Program-made: the position numbers and the translations under genes
Shown: piece by piece, positions 50,940 to 63,905 of the stretch
Layout of the letters: each line of letters starts with the position of its first letter
Position numbering within the stretch: the stretch's first letter is position 1
Notes under the pieces: generated by a model
What the model saw: only the letters and a program-made list of their open reading frames with translations
Database searches by the model: none
What the model was told of the DNA's origin: nothing
Origin: Neospora caninum Liverpool
Lineage: Eukaryota > Apicomplexa > Conoidasida > Eucoccidiorida > Sarcocystidae
Assembly (NCBI RefSeq): GCF_000208865.1
Contig: NC_018397.1
Span: 2,790,001-2,854,000, forward strand
DNA length: 64,000 nucleotides
Direction of reading: 5' to 3'

Positions 50940-53900
50940 TTAACAAGGAGATGCGTCGGAGTGCTGAGAAAGGAGGGACTCGAGCAGAGCGACGGTGGCG
51001 CTGCCAACATGCGGAATTTTTCGGAGTTGCTGCGGGGTGTAATCGCGTACGTCCGCCAAGGTCGCCAAGCCAAACTGAAAAAACAGAGAAAGGTACAAAC
51101 GAGCTCTCTGACTGTTGCCTTTCGAGACAGAGCTCTCCTGCGGTGCGTCCTGTGCATGAAGGCCCAAATGCGTCCCTGTGTTGAGAGTTCTAAGCTCGTC
51201 GCGAATCTGAAACACAAGAACTTTCCGCAAATCCCCGGTCGCCTAAAAACCTCAAGATGCCTTTCTGCACATATGTATCGATATGTTGAACCATATCTCT
51301 AACCCCACACTCTTCTCATATATAAAAATAAATAAAAATAATTGCGTAAACAAATTGGGTTGTCACGGGTTCGGGCCGATGTCTTGTGCAGATGTGTCTC
51401 CGCGTATCTCTATCCGCCGTCTCGTCTTGGGGGAATCTGCGCGCTGTCCACCCCAACAATCGCGCGGCGACTTCCCCTCTTCCCCCCCTCCCCCCCCCGC
51501 CCCCGCTCCCAACGTTTGTATTTACACAGAATCTCCGTTTCCCAAATGGACTCGCCTGCATTCAAAGACGGAAACCATGCATCTGCATCTACATATATAC
51601 ATATATGTAAATCCCTGGATGCACAGATGTCTCAAATGGAATTCGCCTGTCTCGTTTCCTATTACGTATCCCCGGATGTTCTGTATATCCACCGAGAGTT
51701 ATGACCGCCGTGGAAAGACTAGACAAAGCCCCCGATCCATGCGTGAGTTTCCCTTTAAGTACAACTATATCGTGTACGCCTCCGCGTCTCGTTCGTCTCC
51801 CTCGTACCTCGTGCAGGGAGTGCAGAGCCTTTGGCGGGAGGCCAGAAATGGACGCCAGAAGCACTTCAGAGGGTCCACGTTTCGCCCGTCGCTCCTGCGT
51901 CTTTGCTTGACGCGCACGTTTCTCCGTAGTCGTGCTCACGGGTTTGCCCTCTTCCAGAGCTGGTTCGGCCGAGGACTCCTGCGTGTGGAGATTCCCCGGG
52001 CATGCTCGAGTGCCCGTTGCCTCTGTCTCCTTCTCGCCGGCTTCGGGCGTCTCTGCGTCGTCGTCGTCCTGGATTTTCTTCCGTCTCCGCCCGGCCTTCT
52101 TCCGGGGTTTCGACGAGTCTGAGTAGCCATCCGCGGGGTACGGCGAGCGCGCGAGCTCACGCTTCAGCCAAGACACCGGATGCACGGGACAGGGCTGCGA
52201 AAAGAGACACCGAGGCGGAGAGACAGTCCAGCGCGAAGCCCCACAGAGAGAGAAAGACAGACGAAACTAAGCCGTGGAGCGCGACGACAAAGGGGCGAAG
52301 GCGAGGAGACAACACAGTGGTGTGGAAAGAATGGAGAGGCGAGGGGAGGCAAAGAAGACAAAACGCGAACGTGAGAGTGGGCGACGCGCATTCACGCAGC
52401 AGCGCGGTGAGCATATCACGGGGTGTTGGGTCCGTGCCGTTTGGTCCCTTCCCTCTCTTCCCATTTGCCATAATTTTCTCTCAGAAGGCGAGTGCGTCGG
52501 CAGCGGACAAGCGGCAGACTCGCCAGCACACTGCGCCGTAGGAGTCACGCGACACGTGTGTTTTGCCTAAAACGCGAAGTGGTTTCCTTCTTTCGTGCTC
52601 GGTTTTGTGTTCCTTTGCCTTTACACGTTTTCTGTATGCGGAGACGACGTTCGGCTCCATGCGCGTTTCCGCGAACTCTGCAACACCCTCCAGTCCCGTT
52701 TGCGAGGCTGTCTGCCTGGTGATCCCTCGCGCCTTTTCCGCCGTCTATCTCTGCATCCGTTTGAGACTGGGATCTCACCGGCGGCCGGAACTCTGGCATC
52801 GCAAAGCTTTTTTCGCCCTCGGCGAGCTTCAAGCCCTGACTTGGATCTTCCCAGACCATCAGAGGCGGACCGCCGAGCCTGTCTTGCAATGCCTTCGCTT
52901 CCGTCCACGCCGCCACGTGCTTCCAGGAGGCTGTGCACCCAAAGCGAGAAGGGAGGCGTGAGGACAAGAACGCGCCAAGGCGAGAGAAGAAGCAGGGATA
53001 GCAGAAGGCGAGAGAGAGAAGGAGAAAGAATGAGAAAGAGAGAAGGAGAAAGACAGAACGAAGGAGAGGCCACGAGAGAAGGGGAGGTAGAGAAGAAGAA
53101 AAAGAGAGAAGGTTGACACAGAGAGATGCCAAAGGCGAGAAACGGAGAGATAAAAAGCAAGAGGAGGACACAGCAGGGAGAGGCGAGAGGGAGAGAGCGA
53201 CGGAGACAGCGCATGATCAGTTCACGGATGTGGCAGAGCGTTGAACCTAATAGAGGTTGAGCACTCGGAAGAAAAACGGTGGAGGGTGAAGGTGCCGATT
53301 GCCGGAAGCCCACGGCGCTGAGGCTATCCCATATCGGTTCGGTTCTGTCACGATGTCGATTACTGTTAACAATCGTTCAGGGATGAAAGCGAAGAACGAG
53401 ATTGAGAGAAGGAAACACGTGAGGCACTAGACGCCCCCGCGGCTGCAAAAAAGGCGCGGCCTGAATCCTCGCACCGCAAACTTAAGCACAGATAGGTGGA
53501 CAACTCCCTCGATATCTATCTGCATCTAAGCCTCCACGCCAGTAGGTTCATCGATATAGAAACGCCGACAGTGATGTCCGCCTATTGACCTATATATATA
53601 TATATATATATGTATATATTAGTTCTGCTCCGTTCTATGTGTCCGTATATCTACATGTATAGACACATCCGTATGAACATACAGTTGCATCTGTTTGAGG
53701 AGGGGATAGGCAAGTGAAATCTGGCGATTTGCAGAGAGCGACACTGGATCATCGAGGAAGTGCGATTTACCGTTGAGGTCTTCGTCTTCTGTTTTCCAGT
53801 CCACATCCTGCACGAGCTGTCTCCGCAGGTCCAGCAGCCACGCGAGCATGTCTTGGAGAGCAAAGGCGAGAACTTCTTTCGGACTCTTTGACGCATCTGT

Positions 53901-54330
53901 CCAAATCTCAACCACCAGCTGCTCGGTCGGATTCGTCGACACTTGCCGACTGCGAAAAAAGAAAACCCTTTCGCGACAGACTCCGAAGTTCCCCTCGCGG
54001 ACGCGGGAAACGGCGCATGCAAAAGCATTCTCCGCACGTTTCCAAGAGACAAGGCACCGTGACATGCGCACACAAAATCCCATAGCCAAAACAGTTATAG
54101 ACAGAGCTGCAGATTCGGAAACACAGACATGCATGCACACACAGATACACTCATGCAGATAAAAAAGACAGGCATACTCAAACATACATAGATGCGCAGG
54201 AAACGTCTTCACATGCAACAGCTTCAGCTGCAATAACGCCCTCGGATGTCTCCGGATTTGCCAGACTCGCGCCAAAACACATGTTGACCAAGCCAGACCC
54301 GTCCGTCAGCTCATCCTACACGGTACTGCA

Positions 54331-54365
<35 letters not shown>

Positions 54366-54385
54366 GTGTATATCGTGTACGGCGA

Positions 54386-54416
<31 letters not shown>

Positions 54417-57326
54417 CATTATATGGACGAGCGAGGAACGAAGTTGTTTGACTTACTCCTGACAGAAGCGCGTTCCCATGAGTTTGTGAACTGCCAGTCT
54501 CATCATGGTGCATGCTCCGAAAACGCAGCTCGTGGGGTAGAAGCCTCGGTTGTCCACCTCCCATATCCGGCGTCGCTTGTAACACCGTGTATCGACGCCT
54601 TCTTCCTCGCGGTAGAGCCCTGAAGAAGGCGCGCAAATGCAGAGGGAAACGACAATCTGCCTGCTGTCTCATCCGCCCGCCGACAAGTCCGAATCCACTC
54701 CGCACTCGTCCTCGAACGTCTCCTTCATCAACTTACACCCGACGCTCCATTTGCAGTCCTACAGTTAACACCGTCTATGCCCCCCCCCCTCCCCCATATA
54801 TAAAACGATATAGAGAACAATATAATATATGTACATATATATATATATATATATACGAGCATACGCATCTATATCCACATATCTACACATATATGCACAG
54901 ATTGAATACATACATGTATATATATATATATATACATAATTGTATCTACAAGTAATGGAACGTGTTCGGTCCTGCTTCGTGTCTATATTTGCCTCTGCCG
55001 CTTTGTCATTTCGTGAGTTCGGCGCTTCGTGCAGATTATCGTGAATGTGTGGTCATGAACGTGAGTGTCTCTCTGTTGCATTTCTGCGCCGCTGTCGCCG
55101 GCGAGGTGCTCCGGTCCCCAGACGGACAGCTCTCGAGTCCGCTGCCGCGTCTCAGCTTCCCGTGGTTTTGCGCGGGTCTCTCTCTGCTTCGTCCACCTTC
55201 TCGTTTTTCTTTTTCGTTCTTCTCCTTTTCGCTCTTTCCTTTTTCCCTCGGTGCTTACCGTGGAGATCGGCTAGCCAGGCGCCTCGGCCCCACTCGAGTT
55301 TGATTTCGAGGTCGAGGACGCCGCCCTCTTCCACTTTCGCGATGAAGTGCTCCGGATTCGCCACGCGCACGAAAGAAGGCCAGCCGATCATCCCCGCAAC
55401 CAGAAGCTGCGGACCGACAACCTTCACGCGGATGCAAGCGGATTCCCGAGGCGCGAGCGTCTCAAACGCCACCTGGCAAACGAAGCGACGAGAAGAAAGA
55501 GAGAGTGGGGATCGAAGAGCCGAGGCAGGGACACGGGCGGAACGGAACGGGCGAAAACTCGAGGGAGCCGTGGAGGACCATGCCGCAACGCGTGACGAGA
55601 GACAGACACGCGACAGAGGCCCTCACATATCCCAAGAGCTGAGAGGGAGATCAATCCGCTCACCTCGTTTTGTCTCTCTCTCTATATCGTTATCCTTTTC
55701 TCTCTATATATCTTTATCCTTCTCTCTCTCCATGTGCCTCTATGGCCCTCGCTCTGTCTACCTGTGTCCATCTATTTCTCTCTGTGTGTGAGTCTCTCGA
55801 TCGCTCTCTTTGCCTCTATCAAGACGTCTGTGGGTACGTGCATGCATGCCAGAAATAGTTAAGACATCTGTAAAATCCAGTTATGCATGAGTGCACACAG
55901 GCCGTGATCCAGTCTCTGTGTAGGCTCGCACGTCTACACATATACGCTATGGCAACTCCTTTCTAAAGAATACGGATATGCGAAGGTGCGTTTGTTCCTT
56001 GAGTGTCTGTGTACCCCCTTTAAATTGAGAGCGATCTCGAGGATGTCTTCGCGAACGCTGGGCAGTTTGGTGACCATTGGTTGAGTCTGTTCGCCGTCGC
56101 CTCCGCCGGGTTCCCCCTCGCCTTCGCTGGCGACCGCGCCGTGCATGTGTGCCTCGGAACGTTTCTCGCGGGTTTTCAGCCTGCCTTTTCTCGCCCCCTT
56201 CTTTGCCGCCTGCGGAGGCGCATGCAGTTTCAATGCCACCACTGCATGCCCCGGACAACGCTGAGCAGCGAAGGCCTTAATGAGAGAACCCATCGTCCAC
56301 CCCGTCGTTACGGGAATCGGACCGATGTAAAGCTTCTGGTACAAGTGTCCTGAGGACGCAAAACAGAACAGAGAGAAGAAGGCAAGACCAGCTAGAGACG
56401 GGAGAGGAAACAACGAAGGAGAAAGAGACGAGAGGGAAAGGAGAGAGCAAACAGAAAGAAAACAGAAAGAAAACAGAGAGAAAGGAGATGTGCACATGGG
56501 GAGATCTGGAGGACCAAACGAAACGGACGCGCTGAGGGACCGACCAAATGAGAGGCGATGGAAGCGCCCTACCTCACGGCCTCTTCCGAACGGCGTCCCT
56601 TTCATCGCACGCTCGAAGATATTACCTCCTTCACCCTGGCACTCTTTGTCTCTTTGACTCTTTTGCGTGCGCTCTCTCATTTGTTCATCGGTTCGCTTTC
56701 CTTCTCTCTACTGCTCTCTTTCCGTCTCCCTTTTGCTCGGTTGGTCTCTTTATCTGTCGCTTTCTCTCGTTGATTCTATGTTCCGTGTTCCCTTACGCGG
56801 CGCCGGGGCTCTTGTTCTCGTTACCACTCACGCGGACGTCTCTTTGCGCAGCAATCGACGGAACGTACCAGTTTCAGGAATGACAGTGACATTCGTCGCC
56901 TCCTCAACACGCAGAGTAAATTCCTTGTCCCACGACGGCCACGTCTGCGCATGCAAACAGAAACACACGACAAAGGGAGAGCGACGCCCTGGCAGAAAGG
57001 CAGGACGAGCGACGAGGAACGGACCGCCGTCCGAGCTAAAGCGTCCGCAGAGCCTTTCCCTCCTTCGAAATGCTCCACAAAATGACAATAGCGCCGAGCA
57101 TCGGACGTTTGGGCGGCATCAGCAGAGCGGAAAACAGGCAGCCGTAACGCCTCCGTATAACCGGTTCAAAAGACAAGACATCGAGATCCCTCTTGACCCC
57201 CCTAGTCGCATAGACCTCGCCATCTACACAATATATTTACGACGCTCTGGACACCCCCGGGACGGCAGATATACTAAAGCGGCTGTGCCTTCTGTCTCCC
57301 TCCCTATTTCGCCTCCTTTGTTTTCA

Positions 57327-57376
<50 letters not shown>

Positions 57377-58273
57377 GGATTGCTGCTGTCCTACAGCTGT
57401 AAAAACAGACGGTCGTCGACAGCATGAATCGAACGCGCAGCGTTGGCAAAAATTTGCGCGTTTTCGTTCTGCAACCGCCGGTCAGATGGACGCTACGCCT
57501 GGGCCTCTCGAGACGGGCACAGGGCCGCCAGAGCGTCTCACAGGCCTTCCCCCTGCCACGCAGACGCGGCGTAACTCCCGCGCCGGGGTTCGTTTCTCCC
57601 CATCCTTTTCCTGGGTCGTCGCCTCTTGCCCCGTTGCGCTCCTTCTGAACCTTCCGCGCGCCTCGAGAGAGATGCGAGAGAGCCTTCAAAAAGGAGTCAC
57701 TTACATCGAAAATGCGTGCATCGCCGTACTGAAGACCCATGCGGTCGCGTCTGGGTACGTAGGCAGGGGTGAAGGGTAACAACGTGAGGTTGTATCGAGG
57801 CGTGTAAATCGTCGGATCCAGAGTCGTGGAATTGTAAAACTCCTCGTAAATCGGGTAGTGGCGCACATCGTGAGACTGCGGAGGCGCATGCAAAGACGCA
57901 AAACCCTCGACATGAACTGGACAAACCACTGGCCTGGACACGCGAGACGCCGCGGACACGTCAGCGAAAGAAGAGGGTACAGAACCAGAATCCTCAAAAT
58001 CCAAGTCTTCTGTTAATAAACGCCCATGCTTCCATATATATATATATATATACATATGCATATTGAGAGAGAGATGTATGCTCCGTCACGTACACACATA
58101 AATATATAAGCATATATATATATATATATATGCGATAATCTACCAGTATCTGTTTACGTAAATCATGAGGTGCGCGTATGTAGCTAGGGGATGCTTTGTG
58201 CGCATGTGAGACCTATGACGGTGCGGAAACAGCTCTCCCAGAGAGACACTTATACACGTGTACGTATACACGA

Positions 58274-58305
<32 letters not shown>

Positions 58306-58824
58306 ACGCTCATATACTCGTCCCCAAGTGTGGATCTTTATTGATATTCTTTCATATCGGTCAGGTGAACATGCATAGATATTTATGTACAGTTGTGTAT
58401 CTGCATGGACGCTGTTCAGGACTGTCGGGTCTTGAATGCGTGACAGCCTTCACCGGAGAATGCTAAAGCGTTTCCCTTTTTTTCGCTCCTCTCCCTCTTC
58501 TTCGCCCTCTTCGTCTCTCTCTTCCTCTCTCTCTTCTGTTCTCTCTTACTCTCTCTCCTTCGCTTGCTTCTTCTCTCTTCTCTCTCTTGTCTCTCTCTCG
58601 CTTACCAAGCCTCGCGCCTCATCCCAGAACTGGAGAGGCACGCGGTGAAACGGCGGCTCCTCGACGCCTCTCAATGTGGTGATGTTTGGCAATTTCTCAA
58701 CTCCAGGATCTGTCCATCGACCTGCAGGAAACACAAAGCACCACCGAAAGAAGAATCCTGTCACGACGTAGCGGCACTCAAGGGTGTTTACAACGACAAC
58801 GAATGACCTACATACATACATACA

Positions 58825-58855
<31 letters not shown>

Positions 58856-58922
58856 TTTTATTGAAAGTACCTCTCATTTCGCAGACATAAATATATATAC
58901 TTGTAATGAGGTACACACGTAT

Positions 58923-58962
<40 letters not shown>

Positions 58963-60651
58963 CATGTATATGCATGCGTACCCGCCAGGGGTTGTACCAT
59001 TCAACCATCCGTGCATTTATAAACTCACATGTATGCATATATAGGCGACAACAACGTATTCGCGTTTCGACATATCGATATATATATATATATATATATA
59101 TATGTGAATGTGGTGTGCATGGAGATACATTGGTGCGGGGTAGATACCTCGATTGAGAAGATGCCAGTTTTTCCACGTTTCGGTTTGATTGACGTGGTCT
59201 GCTGCGAAGTATCCGTGTCGCCAGAGGTACTGTTGTTCGTCCTTCGAGAGGAGGGATGCGGGCGCGCCCGTTAAGTTTTTCGGATGCAACTCGACATGCG
59301 GGAACCGCGGGCCTCGATTGTAGAGGGTCGTCGGAGTGAGCGCCTGCGCTGCGGCCTGTGCGTCGTCTAGACCTGTCTCGCCTGCACGCGCTTCAACTGC
59401 AGCCGCCGGCGAGGACGAAAAGGAGGAAGAAGAGGCGGAAGACGAAGCACGGGATTTGCGCTTCCCAGGCTGCCTCTCAGCCTTCGGAGGCGCCGAGGGG
59501 AACGGCGCCGCTGCAGGCTCGCCGGGAAGAGGCGGAGTGTCTCCGCGGAGGCGCGCGGCTGCGTAGTACATCGCCAACTCGTTCGTCGCAAAGACCGAAG
59601 CTGGAGAGTAAGACTCCGAGGACGGAGGAGCATCAGGCGAAGGAGGGGAGGCTGTGGAGTCGTGCTCAGAGGGGGTGCGTGACGGGGCAGCGTCGGAGCG
59701 AGGAGCGTCTGTGTAGAAGTTTATCGGTGCTTCTTCGTCTTCGAGGCCCGCATCGCCGTACCGCGGAGAGACGGAAAGGCGCGAGGAAGAGCGCGAAGGA
59801 AAGCCAGGCTCCGGCGAGGCGAGAAAGGCGCCGAGAAACGAGGCAGGCGCAGGCAACTGGGGACGCGGCGAAGAGCGACGGAGAAGAGGAGACAGGGGCG
59901 AGAAAGGCGAGAGAGCGGCCGGAGACAGTGGCGAGGGACGGAGCAGAGCCGACACGCGGTAAGAGAAAAGGGAAGTCAAAGTGGAAACTCGAGAGCTGTG
60001 GGAGAGGGCGACTGCCGGCTGATGCAGACGCGCACAGGAAACAGAGGATGGCGAAGCGGAGCAAGACCGAGAGGAAGAAGCTGAGAGGCAAACGAAGGCG
60101 CAAGACGGACGTCGCCTCCTTGGCTCCGCGAGCAACGAGCCGTTTAGCGAATGCAGGTCGCCTAAAGGGAAGGAAGGCGAGAGGAACGAGAGGGGTGCAC
60201 TGCAAAAAGGCACACGAGAGGCAGGGACGGAAACAGAGGAAAAAGCATTCGAGGGCGAGAGAAAAGGAGAGGCGAAGGGAAACTGACGGCAAGAAGATTT
60301 GAACAACGCGAGGTCTCGGAGAGGCAGCTTCAAGGAGCGGAAGGTGAGAGCCTCGGAAGGCAACAAGGTCGGGAACAGGGGGAAAAAGACCGGTGGGGGA
60401 GACCAGAGACAGTCTTCATCTCCGTTTGAGGCGGGGGGAGGGGGAGACGCCGAGGACGAAGTGTAGGGGAAAGGAAAAGCAGAGAGCGCTCGACGGCAGA
60501 GAGAAGAGGATGCAGTTGGGGAAGGAAGGCAGCCCGAGGAGAGAGTCGAGAACCCGACAGGTGGGAACGAAGAGACAGAGAGATTCAGGAAGACGAGAAG
60601 AAGATGAGCGAGGAGTCGAAGGGGGTGCGTCGGGCCTCTCTCTCTCGCCAT
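50940..60651 (-). CDS. rpoA: Bacterial-type RNA polymerase alpha subunit, apicoplast-targeted
   Basis: Eleven exons, right to left: 59148-60651, 58606-58721, 57705-58028, 56869-56944, 56015-56349, 55259-55472, 54457-54619, 53771-53949, 52779-52930, 51808-52194, 50940-51074; 1194 residues. RpoA dimerises to nucleate plastid RNA polymerase with the organelle-encoded beta subunits. The N-terminus has a signal peptide (LLAHLLLVFLNLSV) and a long Ser/Pro-rich transit region. The alpha N-terminal domain begins near 650: YIGPIPVTTGWTMGSLIKAF, VREDILEIALNLKG, VANPEHFIAKVEEGG, LDLEIKLEWGRG, then QLVVEIWTDASKSPKE. The C-terminal domain has the helix-hairpin-helix FGLATLADVRDYTPQQLRKI followed by PHVGSATVALLESL. 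Insertions: ~45 basic residues before MVTKLPSV and ~150 residues between the two domains. All junctions keep phase. The exon 3 acceptor (GGAAG|CAT after a TA run) is the weakest; the others are standard. Confidence 0.9.
57327..57376. repeat. (CT)n(TA)n microsatellite in intron 3 of rpoA
   Basis: About 26 bp of CT repeats running into 24 bp of TA repeats, the same compound form as at 20309-20340. Confidence 0.9.
58809..58858. repeat. (CATA)n tetranucleotide repeat in intron 1 of rpoA
   Basis: About twelve perfect CATA units on +. It is a second tetranucleotide array of the kind seen in SRP54 intron 2. Confidence 0.95.
58926..58961. repeat. (TA)n microsatellite in intron 1 of rpoA
   Basis: A pure TA run of ~36 bp; another of ~25 bp lies at 59079-59103, close to the exon 1 donor. 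Confidence 0.9.
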
Positions 60652-62368
60652 GCTTTGCGTGTTTTGGCAGCTCGAGTGGGGACGGAATCGACCGACAGAA
60701 AGACACCCTAAGCGGCATGTGTTTCCTGAAGCGTCGGAGAGCTCACATTCTGAAAAAGAGCCGAGGAAACAGACGAAACGCCGACTGCTGTCTCCGCCCC
60801 GACGCGGTCGATACAGCGCGCTGGTCTGCAGGCGTCAGTGCCTCTCTCCACTTCGACTTCCCAGGCATTCACCAAGAAAGAAGCGAACATCTTTATGGAG
60901 GCGATCGATTTATGTAGACTGAGAAGAAAGCACAAAGTCTACATCTAAATGAGCGCAGGGGACTTGTCCCGGTGCTCCGGGACGGTGTATGTACACATGT
61001 CCACTTCTTCATAAAAACATAGCATATATGTGTGCAGGGGTCATGGAAGAAGGCGTGGAGATATTTTTCGTTTTCGGCGGTTCATTTTCGGGCCTCGAGA
61101 AATGTCCTGTCTTCTCTCCTTCACTTGAGAGACAAAATCGACGACCGCGCAAGCCTCAAATAGATCGCGCCGTGATCTGCCGAGAGCTCCCGCGTAGAGC
61201 GCGGGATCGATGCGGAGGAGAAAAAGGAATGATACGAAAAAGCAAAGGAGTAGAGTTGCACTGTCTGCTAGCACCGGAGTCCCTCGTCAACCGAGAGAGA
61301 CGGTGCGCGGAAACGGCGATTCTTCCAGGAGACACGAAACGGACCAGATCCAGGGAGGGAACGAGGAGGAAAGGAGACATGGAAAAGGAGACAACTGTCT
61401 TTCGTTCAAGGATCCGGAGTCACGCGAGAGGCTTGGCTGTGTGTTTGTGTGTGTCTTGTGAAGAATCGAGGAAAACTCGCAAAGATGAGCCAAAGCGAAA
61501 AGTTGTTTCACGGCGCGCATGCAGTCGCGCTTTTAAAAAAGCTCCGTCGATTGTGGGGCTGAGACACATCGCTCGACAAGAGAGAGAATTACAGTCTTTT
61601 CTTCTTTCTAGTTCTTGTTTTTTCTCTTTTTCCGAGCCTCTGCCTACTCGTCGCTTTTGATTTTTCTCAATCGCGCGTTCGCCCTCTCACCATCTTCTCC
61701 TTTTCTGATGCGTTCAAGAAGCCAAAGGAGTGAGCACATGCAAACTAAGCGACAGCTCCACATCTTCTCTCTCCTCTCTTCTCTCGCCTTCCTTCATCTT
61801 TCTTCTTCTTTTGTCTTTTTTCCTTCTTGCTCTTTCTTCTTCATCCTTCTTTCTGTGCGTCGCCGTTTTTATCCCGTTTTCTCTTCCTTCTCTTCCTTTT
61901 CTTCCTTCTCTTCCTTCTCTTCCCTCTCTCCCTTCTCTTCCTTTTCTTCCTTTTCTTCCTTTTCTTGCTTCTCTTCCCTCTCTTCCTTCTCTTCCTTCCC
62001 TTTCACTCTCTCTAGACGCGTCGGGACGCAGTTGCCGACTGCTATCGAGGTCTCGCTCTCGTTTTGCCTTTCCTTCTTCTCGGGCGTCTCCGCTCACCGC
62101 GTGGAGCCTCGAGCGGTAGGCCTGTGTCTCCTGTCACCGCCGACGACACAGACGCGAATCTCGGCACAACGGAGCAAGTATTCCGAGCAAAGAAGGGAAT
62201 CCACGCGGCTGTTGCGCGAAGTAAAAACCCGCGTAGAGAGGCGGGAGAAAAAAGCAGAGGGCTTAGGGCCGGAGTGAAGCGCGTGGAGCCGCGTTCGGAA
62301 ACGGAGAAGAGACGAGAGAAACGACGCGAACAGGGCTCGGGTTTCAGAGAGACGGGGAGCGGCCGAAA
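60652..62368. other. Shared upstream region of rpoA (-) and NOP14 (+)
   Basis: A 1.7-kb interval between divergent start codons, so it should hold both promoters. Its main feature is a long pyrimidine tract, listed separately. Frames here on either strand are composition-driven (Phe/Ser on +, Arg/Glu on -) and are not called. Confidence 0.5.
61874..62010 (+). repeat. Polypyrimidine minisatellite in the NOP14 leader
   Basis: About 137 bases almost purely C/T on + (a single G at 61966), built from repeats of TTCTCTTCC-like phrases. It lies 360-500 bp before the NOP14 ATG. Such a mirror-like pyrimidine run could form triplex (H-) DNA. Confidence 0.8.
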
Positions 62369-63866
62369 ATGGCGAAGAAGAGGAAGGCCGGGGGGCCGCC
62401 GTCGTCCTCTCGCAATGCTTTTGAAGTTTTAGGAAACAAAAAACTCCGACGGGAAGTAGCCGGGAGACACGTGAAAGGCAGCAAGCGCGACGCCGCCCTG
62501 GCTGCTCAGAAGGATCGACAGAGGGTAAGACTTTCCAGTCTTTTTTCCTTCTCTCCAGCTCTCACCCTCTCTGTCTCTCTATGTGGAGATCCCAGGAAAG
62601 AAAAGGTCGAAGTTCGCGTTCTGTATGTGAAGCAACCCTACCTCCTCTGTTCCCTCGTTCGTCCTTTTTCGGATCGTGGACACGTGCACGAAAGCGGATT
62701 CGCCAAGATGGGCGAACGCGCTCAGGAGATTGGTTCTCTGTCTTACCCCTTGGTTTCCCAGAAACAGTTCAAAAGGAGAAACTCGTCTCAGACAGGTTGT
62801 GTCGCTTAGTCTCATGATACTTCCATCGGAACGCGTTTCAGATAGACGGCGTGTGGAGAGTCCGACCGCCTTTCACGCAAGTCGATAGTTACCCGACCGG
62901 CAGTTTCCGACCTTCGGGCCGTCTTCACACAGCTGGTTGTTCGTTTGCTGACTCACGACGTCTTTGGCGCCGCTCTGTAAAGTTTGCTTCTTTCACAGAG
63001 CCCACCGCAGCATCGAAAACCGCATGCGAGTGCCGAGTTCACTCGTGAAGGAATGCCAAAGGCCCAAGGTGTTCGTCGGTGGTGTCTTTGTCCGTTTTCT
63101 GATCCAAAAACCAATATAGCTGCATCCTGTTTTCTTGTCGGCGACGGAAAACCAATCCTTGTGCTCCACCCGACTCACGGGCTCTCACGAACGGACACTT
63201 GTCGCAGAAAGTCGACTTGTACCCGACACTGCAGAAAAGAGCCATGTTTCTCTCCCACGTTTCGCGGAGCTTATGCACGCCGCCAACCCGTGTCCGCGTG
63301 CACACCCCCTGCGTTGCTTCACCTGAAAGGCGACAAGAAACCCGATCGATGCGGGCTGCCTCTCGCCCCAAACGCCCCGTCGCGAGTCGCCTTCTCCCTT
63401 CTTTGCGTGCAGCGCTCTCGGGCTCTGCAGACACAGGAAGGCACTGGGAGGCTGCGGCTCGGGGCCGCCTTCGCGGACGACCGCTTTCACGCCGACGGGT
63501 GCGCAGGCGCGGGCGAAGACGAGAGCCTCGTTTTCCAGCGTCTTCGCCTCCTCGCACAGCGCCAGCAACGAGCGAAAGAACGCGCGCGAGCGGCCGACGG
63601 CAAAAGACACAAACAGAAACGGGGTTTCGCGCTAGCCGACGACGACGCACTGACTCACAGCGGCGTGCCGCTCTCGCAGATCGACGACGACGACATCAAA
63701 CGCTCCGGCCGAGAAGGCGCCCTCGGCGAAGATGTCGGCGAATTCGACGATGGTGAGAGAGAAACCCGGAAACACACGTGAATCAAGGCTTCGTCACCCA
63801 AAAACCATGTATATATATATATATATATATGTTTACATAGTTAAACGTAGATGTACATATCGCCCA

Positions 63867-63905
<39 letters not shown>

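Noticed and set aside
52621..53313. Minus-strand frames of ~208-230 codons around rpoA exon 9
   Set aside because: They extend from exon 9 into the purine/pyrimidine-biased intron 8; only the phase-1 frame joins exons 8 and 10.
57701..57997. Alternative frame for rpoA exon 3 beginning KTWILRILVLYP
   Set aside because: It would use the stronger-looking acceptor TTATTAACAG in phase 0 but yields Arg/Cys-rich sequence ending in a stop near the exon end; the chosen frame keeps phase into exon 4.
61615..62277. Ser/Phe/Leu-rich + frames before NOP14
   Set aside because: They come from the pyrimidine minisatellite; the well-supported NOP14 ATG is downstream.
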